41,542 bases of DNA from Leeuwenhoekiella marinoflava DSM 3653 (lineage in GTDB: Bacteria > Bacteroidota > Bacteroidia > Flavobacteriales > Flavobacteriaceae), in the NCBI RefSeq assembly GCF_900129005.1, contig NZ_FQUN01000030.1:1-41542 (forward strand). The letters are read 5' to 3'. The notes beneath the pieces were generated by a model. It did no database searches. It worked only from the letters and a program-made list of their open reading frames with translations, and had not been told where the DNA came from. Of the stretch, positions 14,561 through 23,342 are shown in pieces (position 1 is the stretch's first letter; every line of letters begins with the position of its first letter). Position numbers and translations under genes: made by a program.

Positions 14561-15829
14561 ATGCTACACGTAACAGACATTCGTGATAATAAAGAAGAAT
14601 ACATAAAAGCGCTTACGAAGCGTAGTTTTGATGCAACTGAAGTATTTGAAAATGTTCTTTCGCTAGACGAAAAACGCCGTAGCACACAAGCTTCTTTAGA
14701 CAATACCCTTGCAGAAAGCAACAAACTTTCTAAGGAGATTGGGATGCTTTATAAAAATGGAGAAGCTCAAAAAGCCAACATTTTAAAAGAGCGTACCGGT
14801 AAATTAAAAGAAGAATCTAAAAGCTTACAGGAGCTACTTACAACTACTGCTGAAGAATTGGAGCAGTTGCTGTACACCATCCCAAATATTCCTCAAGACA
14901 GCGTTCCTGCAGGGAAAAGTGAAGAGGATAATGAAGAGGTTTTCCGCAAAGGGGATATCCCTGTTTTAGCAGCAGGCAGTTTGCCACACTGGGAACTTGC
15001 TAAAAAATACGATATTATAGATTTTGAGTTGGGCACTAAAATTACCGGCGCCGGTTTTCCGGTTTATAAAGGGAAAGGTTCTCGTCTGCAACGTGCGCTT
15101 ATCAATTATTTTTTAGATAAAAATACAGCAGCGGGTTACACGGAATATCAGGTTCCGCTTTTAGTGAATGAAGCTTCAGGTTTTGGTACCGGGCAGCTTC
15201 CAGATAAAGAAGGTCAGATGTATCACGTAGGTATTGATGATTTGTATTTAATTCCTACTGCTGAAGTTCCGGTAACTAATATGTTTCGTGACAATCTTTT
15301 AGATGAAAAAGACTTGCCGATCACCTGCACCGGTTATACACCGTGTTTTAGACGGGAAGCCGGTTCTTATGGTGCTCACGTACGCGGATTAAACCGATTG
15401 CATCAGTTTGACAAAGTTGAGATTGTTCGTCTTGAAAAAGCAGAAAACAGCGACGCTGCTCTTGACGGAATGGTTGAACACGTAAAAAGCATTCTTGACG
15501 AATTGAAACTGCCTTATAGAATATTGAGACTTTGCGGTGGTGATTTAGGTTTCACTTCTACCCTAACTTATGATTTTGAGGTGTTTTCTACCGCTCAGGA
15601 TCGTTGGTTAGAAATCAGTAGTGTTTCTAACTTTAAGACGTTTCAAGCCAATCGCTTAAAACTGCGTTACAAAGATACAAATGGAAACAAGCAGCTGGCC
15701 CATACGCTTAACGGAAGTGCCTTAGCATTACCACGTGTTTTAGCAGGTATTTTAGAAAATTATCAAACGGAAGACGGTATCAACATCCCGGAAGTTTTGG
15801 TGCCTTATTGCGGTTTTGACAAAATTTAA
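14561..15829 (+). CDS. serS: Serine-tRNA ligase
   Basis: Charges tRNA-Ser (and tRNA-Sec where present) with serine in the cytoplasm. The 422-residue enzyme has the N-terminal two-helix coiled-coil arm (about 28-105) that grips the long variable arm of tRNA-Ser, followed by the class II core: YTEYQVPLLVN, LIPTAEVPVTN, the motif 2 loop FRREAGSYGAHVRGLNRLHQF, and motif 3 NGSALALPRVLAGILENYQ. Length and motifs are standard. It stands alone, with a promoter 19 bp upstream. Because it recognises the variable arm rather than the anticodon, it is the enzyme that would be expected to charge the odd tRNA-like gene at 5978-6064. Confidence 0.97.
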   Translation: MLHVTDIRDNKEEYIKALTKRSFDATEVFENVLSLDEKRRSTQASLDNTLAESNKLSKEIGMLYKNGEAQKANILKERTGKLKEESKSLQELLTTTAEELEQLLYTIPNIPQDSVPAGKSEEDNEEVFRKGDIPVLAAGSLPHWELAKKYDIIDFELGTKITGAGFPVYKGKGSRLQRALINYFLDKNTAAGYTEYQVPLLVNEASGFGTGQLPDKEGQMYHVGIDDLYLIPTAEVPVTNMFRDNLLDEKDLPITCTGYTPCFRREAGSYGAHVRGLNRLHQFDKVEIVRLEKAENSDAALDGMVEHVKSILDELKLPYRILRLCGGDLGFTSTLTYDFEVFSTAQDRWLEISSVSNFKTFQANRLKLRYKDTNGNKQLAHTLNGSALALPRVLAGILENYQTEDGINIPEVLVPYCGFDKI

Positions 15830-15983
15830 AAACCCACACCCGTTTATACTATTCCTTGCGTTTCATACGTAGCCTAGTAAATCACCTTGAAGCAAGCCCG
15901 TAAGGCATTAAAAGGAAACAGCTTTTGACTTCGAGGCAAGCTTAGACGTATTTAAATCTCGATTATCGAGTAAAGATCTAATT

Positions 15984-16010
15984 GAAGCACTTGCGCATGC
16001 AAAGTGCTTC
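15984..16010. repeat. Inverted repeat before the TPR gene
   Basis: GAAGCACTT (15984-15992) and AAGTGCTTC (16002-16010) form a perfect 9-bp stem with a 9-nt loop, ending 8 bp before a TATCTTTA box. It could be an operator or a late terminator for serS. The rest of the serS-TPR spacer has no recognisable feature. Confidence 0.5.
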
Positions 16011-16042
16011 AACTTTAGTATCTTTAGCTAAAATCATACACC

Positions 16043-17827
16043 GTGTTTCGCGCTCTATTTTTATGTTTTTTTTGCTTTATAGCTCTTGCAGCACAAGCTC
16101 AGGAAGAAATACTTGCGCGCAATTATATGGAGCAAGGCGCTTATCAAAAAGCGGCGTTGATTTATGAGGAGTTCGTTGAAGAAAATCCGGCTAATACGAA
16201 TATGGTCTCCAGTCTAGTTGAAGCCTATCAACAGCTTGAAGACTATGACAAAGCCGAAGCCGTACTTCTAAAATCACTCAAATTATCTAATAGTCTTATT
16301 CATCTGGAAGTAGATTTGGGCTATAATTACCAGCTACAAGGCAATACTGAAGAAGCAACATTACATTACAACAAAGCATTAAGTGCCGTAGCTCAGGAAG
16401 CACGTTTCGCGTATTTGGTGGGGCGCACGTTTCAAAAATACAGCCTGCTGGATGAAGCGGCACAAGCTTACAACACGGCTGCTGAAGCAGATCCCAGATA
16501 TAATTTTGATCCGCAACTGGCGCTTATTTATGGTGAACAAGGCGATATTGAAAAAATGCTGAGCACTTATATCAATCTTATTGAACGTAATGAGAAATAC
16601 CAAAGCATCGCACAACGCTATTTTAATGAGTTTATAACTGAAGATCCTGAGAACGAAGCCAATCAGATCTTTAGAAAACTATTGCTTACGCGCATGCAAG
16701 AAGAGCCTAGCTTGCTTTACAATCGGTTATTGAGTTGGTTATTTATTCAGCAAAAAGAATACAACAAAGCCTTTTTACAGGAAAAAGCCATATCAAAACG
16801 CAGCAATAACGATCTTAACGGGATTATCGTCCTCGCCGAAGTAGCAGAAAACAGTGAGGAATTTGAGTTGGCAACTTCGATTTACGAATATTTGATAAGT
16901 CAGACAAACTCAACAGAATTAATACTTTTTGTTAATCAACACCTACTTGAATTACGTATAAAAACTGCTGAACCTGAAGAGTATGCTGATATAGCAGCAG
17001 CTTTTAACGATTTACTAGAGCACTATAATTATGATTCAGAAACGCTGGAGCTACAAATTACATTCGCCCATTTTTTAGCATTTAAAAATATCGATTTACA
17101 GCAGGCTTCCTCATTATTGCAAAAAAACCTACAAAAACCTTTAAGCCGATTTCAGGAAGCTCGTATAAAAATGGAACTCGCAGATATTTTGGTTCTTGAA
17201 GAACGCTTTAATGCAGCTTTGCTTTATTACACGCAAATCCAAAAAAACTTAAAAGGCACAGCTATTGCTCAGGAAGCCCGCTTTAAAGTAGCAAAAACCA
17301 GTTATTACAAAGGAGATTTTGAATGGGCAAAAACCCAATTAAAAGTTTTGAAGTCTTCTGTAGAGCAACTGATCGCAAATGATGCGCAAGATCTGTATCT
17401 GCTCATTACAGACAATACCGTTAACGATTCTACTCAAACGGCTTTGCAAGAATATGCGCGTGCAGACCTATTCGTTTTTCAGAATAAAGAACAAAAAGCA
17501 CTCGCTGCTTACACAGACATTTTGCAAAAACACGCAGGCAAAGCAATAGAAGACGAAGCCTTACTCGCTCAGGCTATGTTGTTTGAAAAAGCTAAAGATT
17601 TTGAGGCTGCTGCAGCTAATTACATCAAAATAATTGAGCTTCACGGTGAAGATATTCTTGCCGATGACGCCCATTACAGATTGGGTAATTTATATGCTGA
17701 AAAATTACAGCAACCCGAAAAAGCAAAAGAACAATTTGAAGAAATCATCTTCAAATTTGCAGATAGTATCTTTTATGTTGATGCTCAGCAAAAATACCGG
17801 AAATTAAGAGGTGACGCGATTAACTAA
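16043..17827 (+). CDS. Exported TPR-repeat protein
   Basis: A 594-residue protein with a signal peptide (MFRALFLCFFCFIALAAQAQ, cleavage likely after AQA) and tetratricopeptide-like repeats over most of its length, for example ILARNYMEQGAYQKAALIYEEF, NYQLQGNTEEATLHYNKALS and the last block AHYRLGNLYAEKLQQPEKA. It should lie in the periplasm and act as a scaffold; no enzyme motif is seen. The start is GTG at 16043, the only start that keeps the signal peptide in frame. The promoter box TATCTTTA is 16 bp upstream. The last repeats resemble YbgF/BamD-type TPRs, but I cannot assign a partner. Confidence 0.85.
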   Translation: MFRALFLCFFCFIALAAQAQEEILARNYMEQGAYQKAALIYEEFVEENPANTNMVSSLVEAYQQLEDYDKAEAVLLKSLKLSNSLIHLEVDLGYNYQLQGNTEEATLHYNKALSAVAQEARFAYLVGRTFQKYSLLDEAAQAYNTAAEADPRYNFDPQLALIYGEQGDIEKMLSTYINLIERNEKYQSIAQRYFNEFITEDPENEANQIFRKLLLTRMQEEPSLLYNRLLSWLFIQQKEYNKAFLQEKAISKRSNNDLNGIIVLAEVAENSEEFELATSIYEYLISQTNSTELILFVNQHLLELRIKTAEPEEYADIAAAFNDLLEHYNYDSETLELQITFAHFLAFKNIDLQQASSLLQKNLQKPLSRFQEARIKMELADILVLEERFNAALLYYTQIQKNLKGTAIAQEARFKVAKTSYYKGDFEWAKTQLKVLKSSVEQLIANDAQDLYLLITDNTVNDSTQTALQEYARADLFVFQNKEQKALAAYTDILQKHAGKAIEDEALLAQAMLFEKAKDFEAAAANYIKIIELHGEDILADDAHYRLGNLYAEKLQQPEKAKEQFEEIIFKFADSIFYVDAQQKYRKLRGDAIN

Positions 17828-17829
17828 CG

Positions 17830-17837
17830 TATCTTTG
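17830..17837 (+). promoter_or_regulatory. -7 box for the DUF4286 gene
   Basis: TATCTTTG fits TAnnTTTG exactly and directly follows the TPR gene stop. It implies a leader of about 115 nt that contains the repeat at 17916-17951. Confidence 0.6.
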
Positions 17838-17915
17838 CCGACCAAAAAAATAAATTACCTCTGGGTCTTACCCTCGAGGGAATTATAAAAAATTTAATTT
17901 AAAATTAGAGGTAAA

Positions 17916-17951
17916 CCTCGGGGTATTATACCCTTTGGCGGTGCCAATAAA
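17916..17951 (+). repeat. 36-nt interspersed repeat, copy 1
   Basis: It starts CCTCGGGGTATTATACCC and ends TTTGGCGGTGCCAATAAA. Only two bases differ from the copy at 20771-20806. GGGTA/TACCC and GGC/GCC can pair. A related half unit (CCTCTGGGTCTTACCC) lies about 55 bp upstream. Confidence 0.8.
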
Positions 17952-17959
17952 ATTGCCCT

Positions 17960-18286
17960 ATGATAATATATAATGTAACTGTGAATGTAGACGATAGTGT
18001 ACACGCAGATTGGTTGTACTGGATACGCAATGAGCACATCCCAGATATGCTGGCGACCGGTAAATTTATAAAAGCACTGATGACAAAAGTTTTGGTAGAA
18101 GAAGAGATGGGCGGTCAAAGCTATTCTATTCAATATACCGCAAAAAGCAAGGATTCTTTAATGCGTTATTACAAAGACGATGCTCCGCGTTTACGAGAAG
18201 AAGCAGGTCGTTTTGGTGACAAAATCCTTTCGTTTAGAACAGAGTTGGAGATTATCACAGAGCAAACTGAGTTTAAGCCGCAATAG
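17960..18286 (+). CDS. DUF4286 family protein
   Basis: A 108-residue cytoplasmic protein (start MIIYNVTVNVDDSVHADWL) with the sequence WIRNEHIPDMLATGKF and the later LMRYYKDDAPRLREEAGRFGDKIL. This is the DUF4286 family, ferredoxin-like small proteins usually found beside ksgA in flavobacteria, as here (ksgA begins 33 bp downstream). The function is unknown. A role linked to ribosome maturation is suggested only by the neighbour. Confidence 0.85.
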   Translation: MIIYNVTVNVDDSVHADWLYWIRNEHIPDMLATGKFIKALMTKVLVEEEMGGQSYSIQYTAKSKDSLMRYYKDDAPRLREEAGRFGDKILSFRTELEIITEQTEFKPQ

Positions 18287-18319
18287 CCTTCCCACATTTC
18301 GGAATCCTAAAATATCCAG

Positions 18320-19177
18320 ATGAAAAAAAAGTTCACCCGTACGCATAAAAAAGCCGCTTCAGATGATCCTGTAAAGGCTAAAAAGCATTTGGGTCAACAC
18401 TTTCTAAAGGATGAAAGCATTGCAAAAAAAATTGCCGATACGCTTACGTATGATGGCTATTCTGAAGTTTTAGAAATAGGTCCCGGTACCGGTGTTTTGA
18501 CTAAATATTTGTTGCGTAAAGACAGCAATGTTACTGCCATGGATCTCGACAGTGAATCTATTGTGTATCTCAATCACAGCTTCCCGCTGGATTATGCAGA
18601 ACAGATGGAGGGTTGTAATCTTAAGGTCTTAGAAGCAGATTTTCTCAAGTTTGATCTAAGTACACTTTATGGAGAAAAGCCGTTTGCGATAACAGGCAAC
18701 TTCCCCTATAACATCTCTACACAAATCGTTTTTAAAATGCTCGAGTGGCGCGATCAGGTGCCTGAGTTTAGCGGGATGTTTCAAAAAGAAGTTGCACAAC
18801 GCATTTGTGAAAAAGAAGGCAGTAAAGCCTACGGAATTCTTTCGGTATTAGCACAAGCTTTTTACGATGCAGCATATTTATTTACCGTTCCACCTACTGT
18901 TTTCAATCCACCCCCTAAAGTAGACAGCGGTGTTTTGAAATTAACCAGAAAATCCAATTATAAAGATTTAGCTTGTGAACCAGACCAACTTTATAAAGTG
19001 GTAAAAATGGCATTTCAGCAACGCCGAAAAACATTGAGAAATAGCCTCAAACAGCTAGAGCTGAGTGATTCTTTCCGTGAAAGCGAAATCTTCAATATGC
19101 GTCCGGAACAATTGAGTGTAGCTGCTTTTATAAAACTTACACAAGACATAACAAACGATCTGAAAGGCAAAACCTGA
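18320..19177 (+). CDS. ksgA: 16S rRNA (adenine1518-N6/adenine1519-N6)-dimethyltransferase
   Basis: Dimethylates two adjacent adenines in the last helix of 16S rRNA, a late step in 30S assembly. The 285-residue protein has [18 protein letters not shown] near residue 20, the SAM-binding [16 protein letters not shown] near 52, the target-adenine motif [13 protein letters not shown] near 128, and [12 protein letters not shown] near 190. A basic N-terminal extension precedes the core. It follows the DUF4286 gene after 33 bp and is probably on the same transcript. All key motifs are intact. Confidence 0.96.
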   Translation: MKKKFTRTHKKAASDDPVKAKKHLGQHFLKDESIAKKIADTLTYDGYSEVLEIGPGTGVLTKYLLRKDSNVTAMDLDSESIVYLNHSFPLDYAEQMEGCNLKVLEADFLKFDLSTLYGEKPFAITGNFPYNISTQIVFKMLEWRDQVPEFSGMFQKEVAQRICEKEGSKAYGILSVLAQAFYDAAYLFTVPPTVFNPPPKVDSGVLKLTRKSNYKDLACEPDQLYKVVKMAFQQRRKTLRNSLKQLELSDSFRESEIFNMRPEQLSVAAFIKLTQDITNDLKGKT

Positions 19178-19350
19178 GTTCAGTTTCCCAATATCGCTTT
19201 TGATTTAAACGCGGGTAGAATACTTTGACATACATCCATGAGACATCAAAACCTAGCGATAGTTAACTTCAGTTTCAAGCGAAGCGAATTTTAAACACGA
19301 TTATCAAGTTAATGTGTCTTAAAGCGGGTTTACGCTCTGTTGAGTTTAAT

Positions 19351-19358
19351 TATATTTG
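19351..19358 (+). promoter_or_regulatory. -7 box for mgtE
   Basis: TATATTTG matches TAnnTTTG. It lies inside the extended open frame of mgtE, so translation should start downstream at 19400. Confidence 0.6.
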
Positions 19359-19399
19359 CCAGACTTAAAAAAATACGAACCCTCAATAAAGTAGCGACT

Positions 19400-20752
19400 A
19401 TGGCTTTTGAACTTACCGAAGACCTTATAGAGCAAATTGAAAACTTTATTGAAATTGGGGACAACACCGCAATTCTCGAGCTTCTAAACGAGGTACACCA
19501 CGCCGATATTGCCGAAATCCTGGATGAGATCACTACCGAAGAAGCTACCTATCTGGTAAAGCTTTTAGATAGTGAGACTACCTCTGAAGCCCTTATGGAG
19601 CTTGACGAAGATTACCGGGAAGAAATTCTGGATAACCTCTCTCCTCAGGAAATAGCAGACGAGCTTAACGAACTGGATACCGATGATGCGGTAGACTTTT
19701 TATCTGAGCTTGATGAAGACATACAGCGACAGGTAATAGATGCCATTGAAGATGAGCAACATGCGCAGGATATCATTGAGATGCTGCGCTATGATGAGGA
19801 TTCTGCCGGAGGGTTGATGGCAAAAGAATTAGTACGTGTTCGCGAAACCTGGACGGTTGCAGGGTGTGTGCGTAAAATGCGGGCTCAGGCACAAAATGTT
19901 ACTCGGGTGCATTCGGTTTATGTGGTAGATAAAAACGATCATTTAATAGGCAGACTGTCGCTTAAAGATTTGCTTACCGCCGAAGCTAAGTCTAAAATTT
20001 CAGACATTTATATTCCCAATGTAGATTCGGTAAACGTGCATGACACTGCAGAAGATGTTGCCCGAATTATGCAAAAATATGACTTGGAAGCCGTACCGGT
20101 TGTAAATGACTCGGGTGTGCTTTTAGGCCGGATTACCGTAGATGATATTCTTGATTTTATTCGCGACGAGGCCGATGAAGATTACCGGATGGCAGCGGGT
20201 ATTTCGCAGGTCGTAGAAGCAGATGATAGTTTGCTCAAACTTACTCGGGCTCGATTACCATGGTTATTGATCGGTATGTTTGGTGGTCTGGGTGCTGCAA
20301 GTATCATCACCGGTTTCAACAGTATTTTTGAAACTTTTCCAAAACTCCTGGTATTTGTACCACTCATTCAAGCAACTGCCGGAAATGTGGGTGTACAATC
20401 AAGCGCGATTGTAGTTCAAGGCCTTGCTAATGACACACTAAAAGGTAATATTGCAGGCCGCCTTTTAAAAGAATGTGCCTTAGCGCTAATCAACGGTATT
20501 TCTATCGCCACAGTGGTATTGGTCATCAGTCATTTCTTTTTTGCTACTTCATATCTCGAGTCTATCAGTATTGGCATAGCCATTATCGCTGTTATCATTC
20601 TTGCAGCCTTAATCGGTACCTTTATTCCTATTATTTTAGACAAAAAAGGCATCGACCCGGCTGTTGCAACCGGACCGTTTATTACAACAAGCAATGATGT
20701 TTTTGGAATCCTTACCTATTTTTTAATCGCCAAGCTGATTCTGGGCTTTTAA
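19400..20752 (+). CDS. mgtE: Magnesium transporter MgtE
   Basis: A Mg2+ channel of the inner membrane, gated by cytoplasmic Mg2+. The product has 450 residues from the ATG at 19400 (MAFELTEDLIEQIENF). Order of domains: acidic MgtE-N helical domain (about 1-125), two CBS domains (about 130-250; IPNVDSVNVHDTAEDVARIM, LEAVPVVNDSGVLLGRITVDDIL), a connecting helix, then five membrane segments from about 275, with the pore region GNVGVQSSAIVVQGLA. The frame is open upstream to 19340, but a promoter box lies there, which supports 19400. It appears to be a single-gene transcript. Confidence 0.95.
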   Translation: MAFELTEDLIEQIENFIEIGDNTAILELLNEVHHADIAEILDEITTEEATYLVKLLDSETTSEALMELDEDYREEILDNLSPQEIADELNELDTDDAVDFLSELDEDIQRQVIDAIEDEQHAQDIIEMLRYDEDSAGGLMAKELVRVRETWTVAGCVRKMRAQAQNVTRVHSVYVVDKNDHLIGRLSLKDLLTAEAKSKISDIYIPNVDSVNVHDTAEDVARIMQKYDLEAVPVVNDSGVLLGRITVDDILDFIRDEADEDYRMAAGISQVVEADDSLLKLTRARLPWLLIGMFGGLGAASIITGFNSIFETFPKLLVFVPLIQATAGNVGVQSSAIVVQGLANDTLKGNIAGRLLKECALALINGISIATVVLVISHFFFATSYLESISIGIAIIAVIILAALIGTFIPIILDKKGIDPAVATGPFITTSNDVFGILTYFLIAKLILGF

Positions 20753-20770
20753 GCATTCCTAAGTAAACTA

Positions 20771-20806
20771 CCTCGGGGCATTAAACCCTTTGGCGGTGCC
20801 AATAAA
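20771..20806 (+). repeat. 36-nt interspersed repeat, copy 2
   Basis: It begins CCTCGGGGCATTAAACCC and ends TTTGGCGGTGCCAATAAA, like the copy upstream of the DUF4286 gene. It starts 18 bp after the mgtE stop. Confidence 0.8.
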
Positions 20807-20849
20807 TCTCAAAACAAGCTTAGGCATCTTTAAGCTGCGTTAAGTTTAG

Positions 20850-20857
20850 TATTTTTG
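20850..20857 (+). promoter_or_regulatory. -7 box only 4 bp before the thioesterase ATG
   Basis: TATTTTTG fits TAnnTTTG. Because transcription starts about 4-7 nt after this box, the mRNA would begin at or within the start codon, implying a leaderless transcript. Confidence 0.45.
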
Positions 20858-20861
20858 AAGG

Positions 20862-21269
20862 ATGAATGCGAAAACTTTCAAACTAGAAATCACCGTACCT
20901 GCTGAAGCTATTGATGGCTTAGGTCACGTAAATAATGTGGTTTATGTGCAGTGGGTTCAGGATGTCGCCGAAGCTCATTGGCAGCATAATTCTACCGAAG
21001 AAATGCTTCAAAAATATGCCTGGGTAGCTTTAGAAAACCATATGAAATATTATGCTCCTGCTTTTGAAGGAGAAAAAATCATTGCAGAAACCTGGGTTCA
21101 AAAATTTGAAGGCGTACGATCTATTAGAGAAGTTCAAATTTATAGAGCTTCAGATGGTAAAAAGCTCGCTAGCTCTGTAACCAACTGGTGCCTCTTAGAT
21201 ATGCAAACCCGAAAACCACTACGTATTCCTAAAAATTTTACTACATACTACGAAGAAGTAAACAAATAA
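20862..21269 (+). CDS. Acyl-CoA thioesterase (hotdog fold, YbgC/4HBT type)
   Basis: The 135-residue protein has the single-hotdog pattern of the 4-hydroxybenzoyl-CoA thioesterase family: LGHVNNVVYVQWVQDVAEAHW near residue 20, with the DGLGHVNN loop in place of the usual D-x-x-GHVNN, and YYAPAFEGEKIIAETWV near 62. It should hydrolyse acyl-CoA thioesters in the cytoplasm; the acyl group cannot be told. The 2-hydroxyacid dehydrogenase follows 21 bp downstream and may be co-transcribed. The start is an ATG right after a possible promoter box. Confidence 0.88.
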   Translation: MNAKTFKLEITVPAEAIDGLGHVNNVVYVQWVQDVAEAHWQHNSTEEMLQKYAWVALENHMKYYAPAFEGEKIIAETWVQKFEGVRSIREVQIYRASDGKKLASSVTNWCLLDMQTRKPLRIPKNFTTYYEEVNK

Positions 21270-21290
21270 TCTCTACCCACTTTTTAGCCC

Positions 21291-22226
21291 ATGAAAATTC
21301 TACATATAGACAGCAACCACGATTTAATGATTGAGCAACTTAAGGCAGCCGGTCATACCAATCACGAGGATTATACCTCATCTAAAGAAGAAATCGAAGC
21401 TAAAATTGATCGATACGAAGGGGTCGTCATCAGAAGTAGATTTAAAATTGATAAACAATTTCTAGATGCTGCGACCAATCTTAAGTTCATCGCCCGCGTA
21501 GGTGCAGGTCTCGAAAGCATAGATATTCCGTATGCAGCGTCTAAAGGAATCGCTCTTATTGCTGCTCCTGAAGGCAATCGTAATGCGGTAGGCGAACATT
21601 CTTTAGGAATGTTACTGATGCTTTTTAATAAATTGAAATTAGCTGATGCCGAAGTAAGATCCGGGCAATGGAATCGCGAGAAAAACCGCGGTCTGGAACT
21701 CGAAGGAAAAACGGTAGGGCTTATCGGTTATGGAAATATGGGAAATGCGTTTTCTAAAAAACTGAAAGGTTTTGATTGCGACGTAATCTGCTATGATTTG
21801 AAGCCTAATTTAGGAAACGAAAATGCCAGACAAGTTTCTCTTGAAGAATTGCAGGAACGAGCAGACGTATTGAGTCTGCACACGCCCTGGACCCCGCTTA
21901 CCGATAAAATGGTAAACACAGAATTTATTAACGGATTTAAAAAACCATTCTGGCTTATAAATACGGCCCGAGGTAAAAGTGTAGTTACTACCGATCTTGT
22001 TGAAGCGCTAAAAACCGGAAAGATATTAGGCGCCGGTCTTGATGTTTTAGAATATGAAAAACTCTCTTTTGAAAACCTGTTTACTGCAAAAGAAGAAATG
22101 CCGCAGCCTTTGCAATATCTGATCACAGCAGAAAATGTGGTGCTTACTCCGCACATTGCAGGATGGACGGTTGAAAGCAAAATCAAATTGGCACAAACCA
22201 TCGTAGATAAAATCCTGAAGCTATAA
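21291..22226 (+). CDS. NAD-dependent 2-hydroxyacid dehydrogenase (phosphoglycerate dehydrogenase-like)
   Basis: A 311-residue cytoplasmic D-2-hydroxyacid dehydrogenase. It shows GVVIRSRFKID near residue 43, FIARVGAGLESID near 66, the NAD-binding fold GKTVGLIGYGNMGNAF near 140, LHTPWTPLTDKMVN with the conserved segment NTARGKSVV (Arg of the active site), and LTPHIAGWTVES with the catalytic His. It lacks the ACT domain found in long SerA forms and could be the short SerA of the serine pathway, but no serC lies beside it. Substrate unproven. Confidence 0.88.
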   Translation: MKILHIDSNHDLMIEQLKAAGHTNHEDYTSSKEEIEAKIDRYEGVVIRSRFKIDKQFLDAATNLKFIARVGAGLESIDIPYAASKGIALIAAPEGNRNAVGEHSLGMLLMLFNKLKLADAEVRSGQWNREKNRGLELEGKTVGLIGYGNMGNAFSKKLKGFDCDVICYDLKPNLGNENARQVSLEELQERADVLSLHTPWTPLTDKMVNTEFINGFKKPFWLINTARGKSVVTTDLVEALKTGKILGAGLDVLEYEKLSFENLFTAKEEMPQPLQYLITAENVVLTPHIAGWTVESKIKLAQTIVDKILKL

Positions 22227-22290
22227 TTTCATATTAAGGATTCCTTACTATTGGATTAAACCTATTGATTTTAAGAGTTTTTTAGTAATT

Positions 22291-22313
22291 TAGAAATGAA
22301 AACCTCATTTCTA
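22291..22313. promoter_or_regulatory. Perfect 8-bp inverted repeat over the marR start, likely operator
   Basis: TAGAAATG-N7-CATTTCTA ends on the first base of the marR start codon. MarR dimers bind inverted repeats of this size, so this is a good candidate for self-repression. Confidence 0.6.
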
Positions 22314-22915
22314 TGCAACACCTTTACAATCCCGAGTATCAAAATCAAGATTTAGCTGTGCGCGCTGCAGCGGCATTAGACAAAATTTCAGATACGCTGA
22401 AAGCCTTGCTTTGGGCCGGACAAAAAGAAAGTGGCTTCTCCCCGCTTCAGCTCAAACTCTTGCTGTTTATTGCCTATCACGAATCAAAATACAACACAGT
22501 TAGTCAGCTGGTTGAAGAATTTCAAGTCACAAAAGCAACCATTAGTGACTGTATCAAAGCCTTAGAAAAACAAAGGCTACTAACTAAGGTTTTGAATCAT
22601 CGGGATAACAGAAGATTCCATATTGAATTGACCGAAAAAGGAACTAAGACCGTTTCAAAAATCCGGCCCTTCGCCAATCCGCTAATTCAAGTACTTCAAC
22701 CTGAAAAAAGCGAAGATTTAGAAGTTTTATACGCTAGTATGTTTTCCATACTAGCTAAGTTAAACAAAAGTAAACACACAAATCTTAAGCGATCATGTAC
22801 AGATTGTAAAGCCTATCGCTCAGATGGAATCAATCACGCGTTTTGCATGCAATTACGCATACAATTGCGCGATAAAGACCGCAGAATAGACTGCCCAAAA
22901 TATCAATCTAATTAA
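22313..22915 (+). CDS. MarR-family regulator with a C-terminal cysteine cluster
   Basis: A 200-residue winged-helix regulator. The core (about 25-150) has LQLKLLLFIAYHESKYNTVSQL, the recognition helix region FQVTKATISDCIKALEKQ, and the wing NHRDNRRFHIELTEKG. Unlike most MarR proteins (about 145 residues) it has a tail from about 155 with four cysteines at 162, 165, 178 and 194 (CTDC, FCMQ, DCPKY), which could hold a metal or an Fe-S cluster, or sense oxidants. A perfect inverted repeat overlaps its start. The VOC gene starts 6 bp after its stop, so it may be the controlled partner. Fold seen directly; sensing role inferred. Confidence 0.85.
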   Translation: MQHLYNPEYQNQDLAVRAAAALDKISDTLKALLWAGQKESGFSPLQLKLLLFIAYHESKYNTVSQLVEEFQVTKATISDCIKALEKQRLLTKVLNHRDNRRFHIELTEKGTKTVSKIRPFANPLIQVLQPEKSEDLEVLYASMFSILAKLNKSKHTNLKRSCTDCKAYRSDGINHAFCMQLRIQLRDKDRRIDCPKYQSN

Positions 22916-22921
22916 TACTTC

Positions 22922-23317
22922 ATGAAAAACAGAGTTACCGGTTTAGGTGGATTTTTCTTTAAAACTAAGAACCCCGATCAGATTAAAGAATGGTACAAAA
23001 ACCACTTAGGTATTCCCACAGATCAATACGGTTGGACGTTTTGGTGGCGAGACGAACAAGGCAATAAATGTTCAACACAATGGAGTCCGTTTCAAGAAGA
23101 CACTACTTATTTTTCACCTAGCGAAAAACAGTTTATGATGAACTTTAGAGTGGAAAACCTGAAAGAGCTTTTGAAGGTGTTAAAAGAGGAAGGTGTTACA
23201 ATCGTGGGTGAGGTGGAAGAATATGATTACGGTAAATTCGGTTGGATCCTGGATCCGGAAGGCACTAAAATAGAATTATGGGAGCCTGTAGACACTGCCT
23301 TTTATGAAAATGATTAG
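22922..23317 (+). CDS. VOC (glyoxalase/bleomycin resistance-like) family protein
   Basis: A 131-residue single-domain vicinal oxygen chelate protein. It starts MKNRVTGLGGFFFKTKNPDQI and ends with GKFGWILDPEGTKIELWEPVD, the typical end of this fold, including the metal-ligand glutamate of IELWEP. The reaction is not known; family members act on small molecules using a divalent metal. It begins 6 bp after the marR stop, and that regulator may control it. Fold confident, function open. Confidence 0.85.
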   Translation: MKNRVTGLGGFFFKTKNPDQIKEWYKNHLGIPTDQYGWTFWWRDEQGNKCSTQWSPFQEDTTYFSPSEKQFMMNFRVENLKELLKVLKEEGVTIVGEVEEYDYGKFGWILDPEGTKIELWEPVDTAFYEND

Positions 23318-23342
23318 TTTTACGGCAAACAATCAAATCTAA

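Noticed and set aside
15830-19400. Similarity between the serS-TPR and ksgA-mgtE spacers (CGATTATC and nearby words)
   Set aside because: Only weak, broken identity by eye; not enough to call a repeat.
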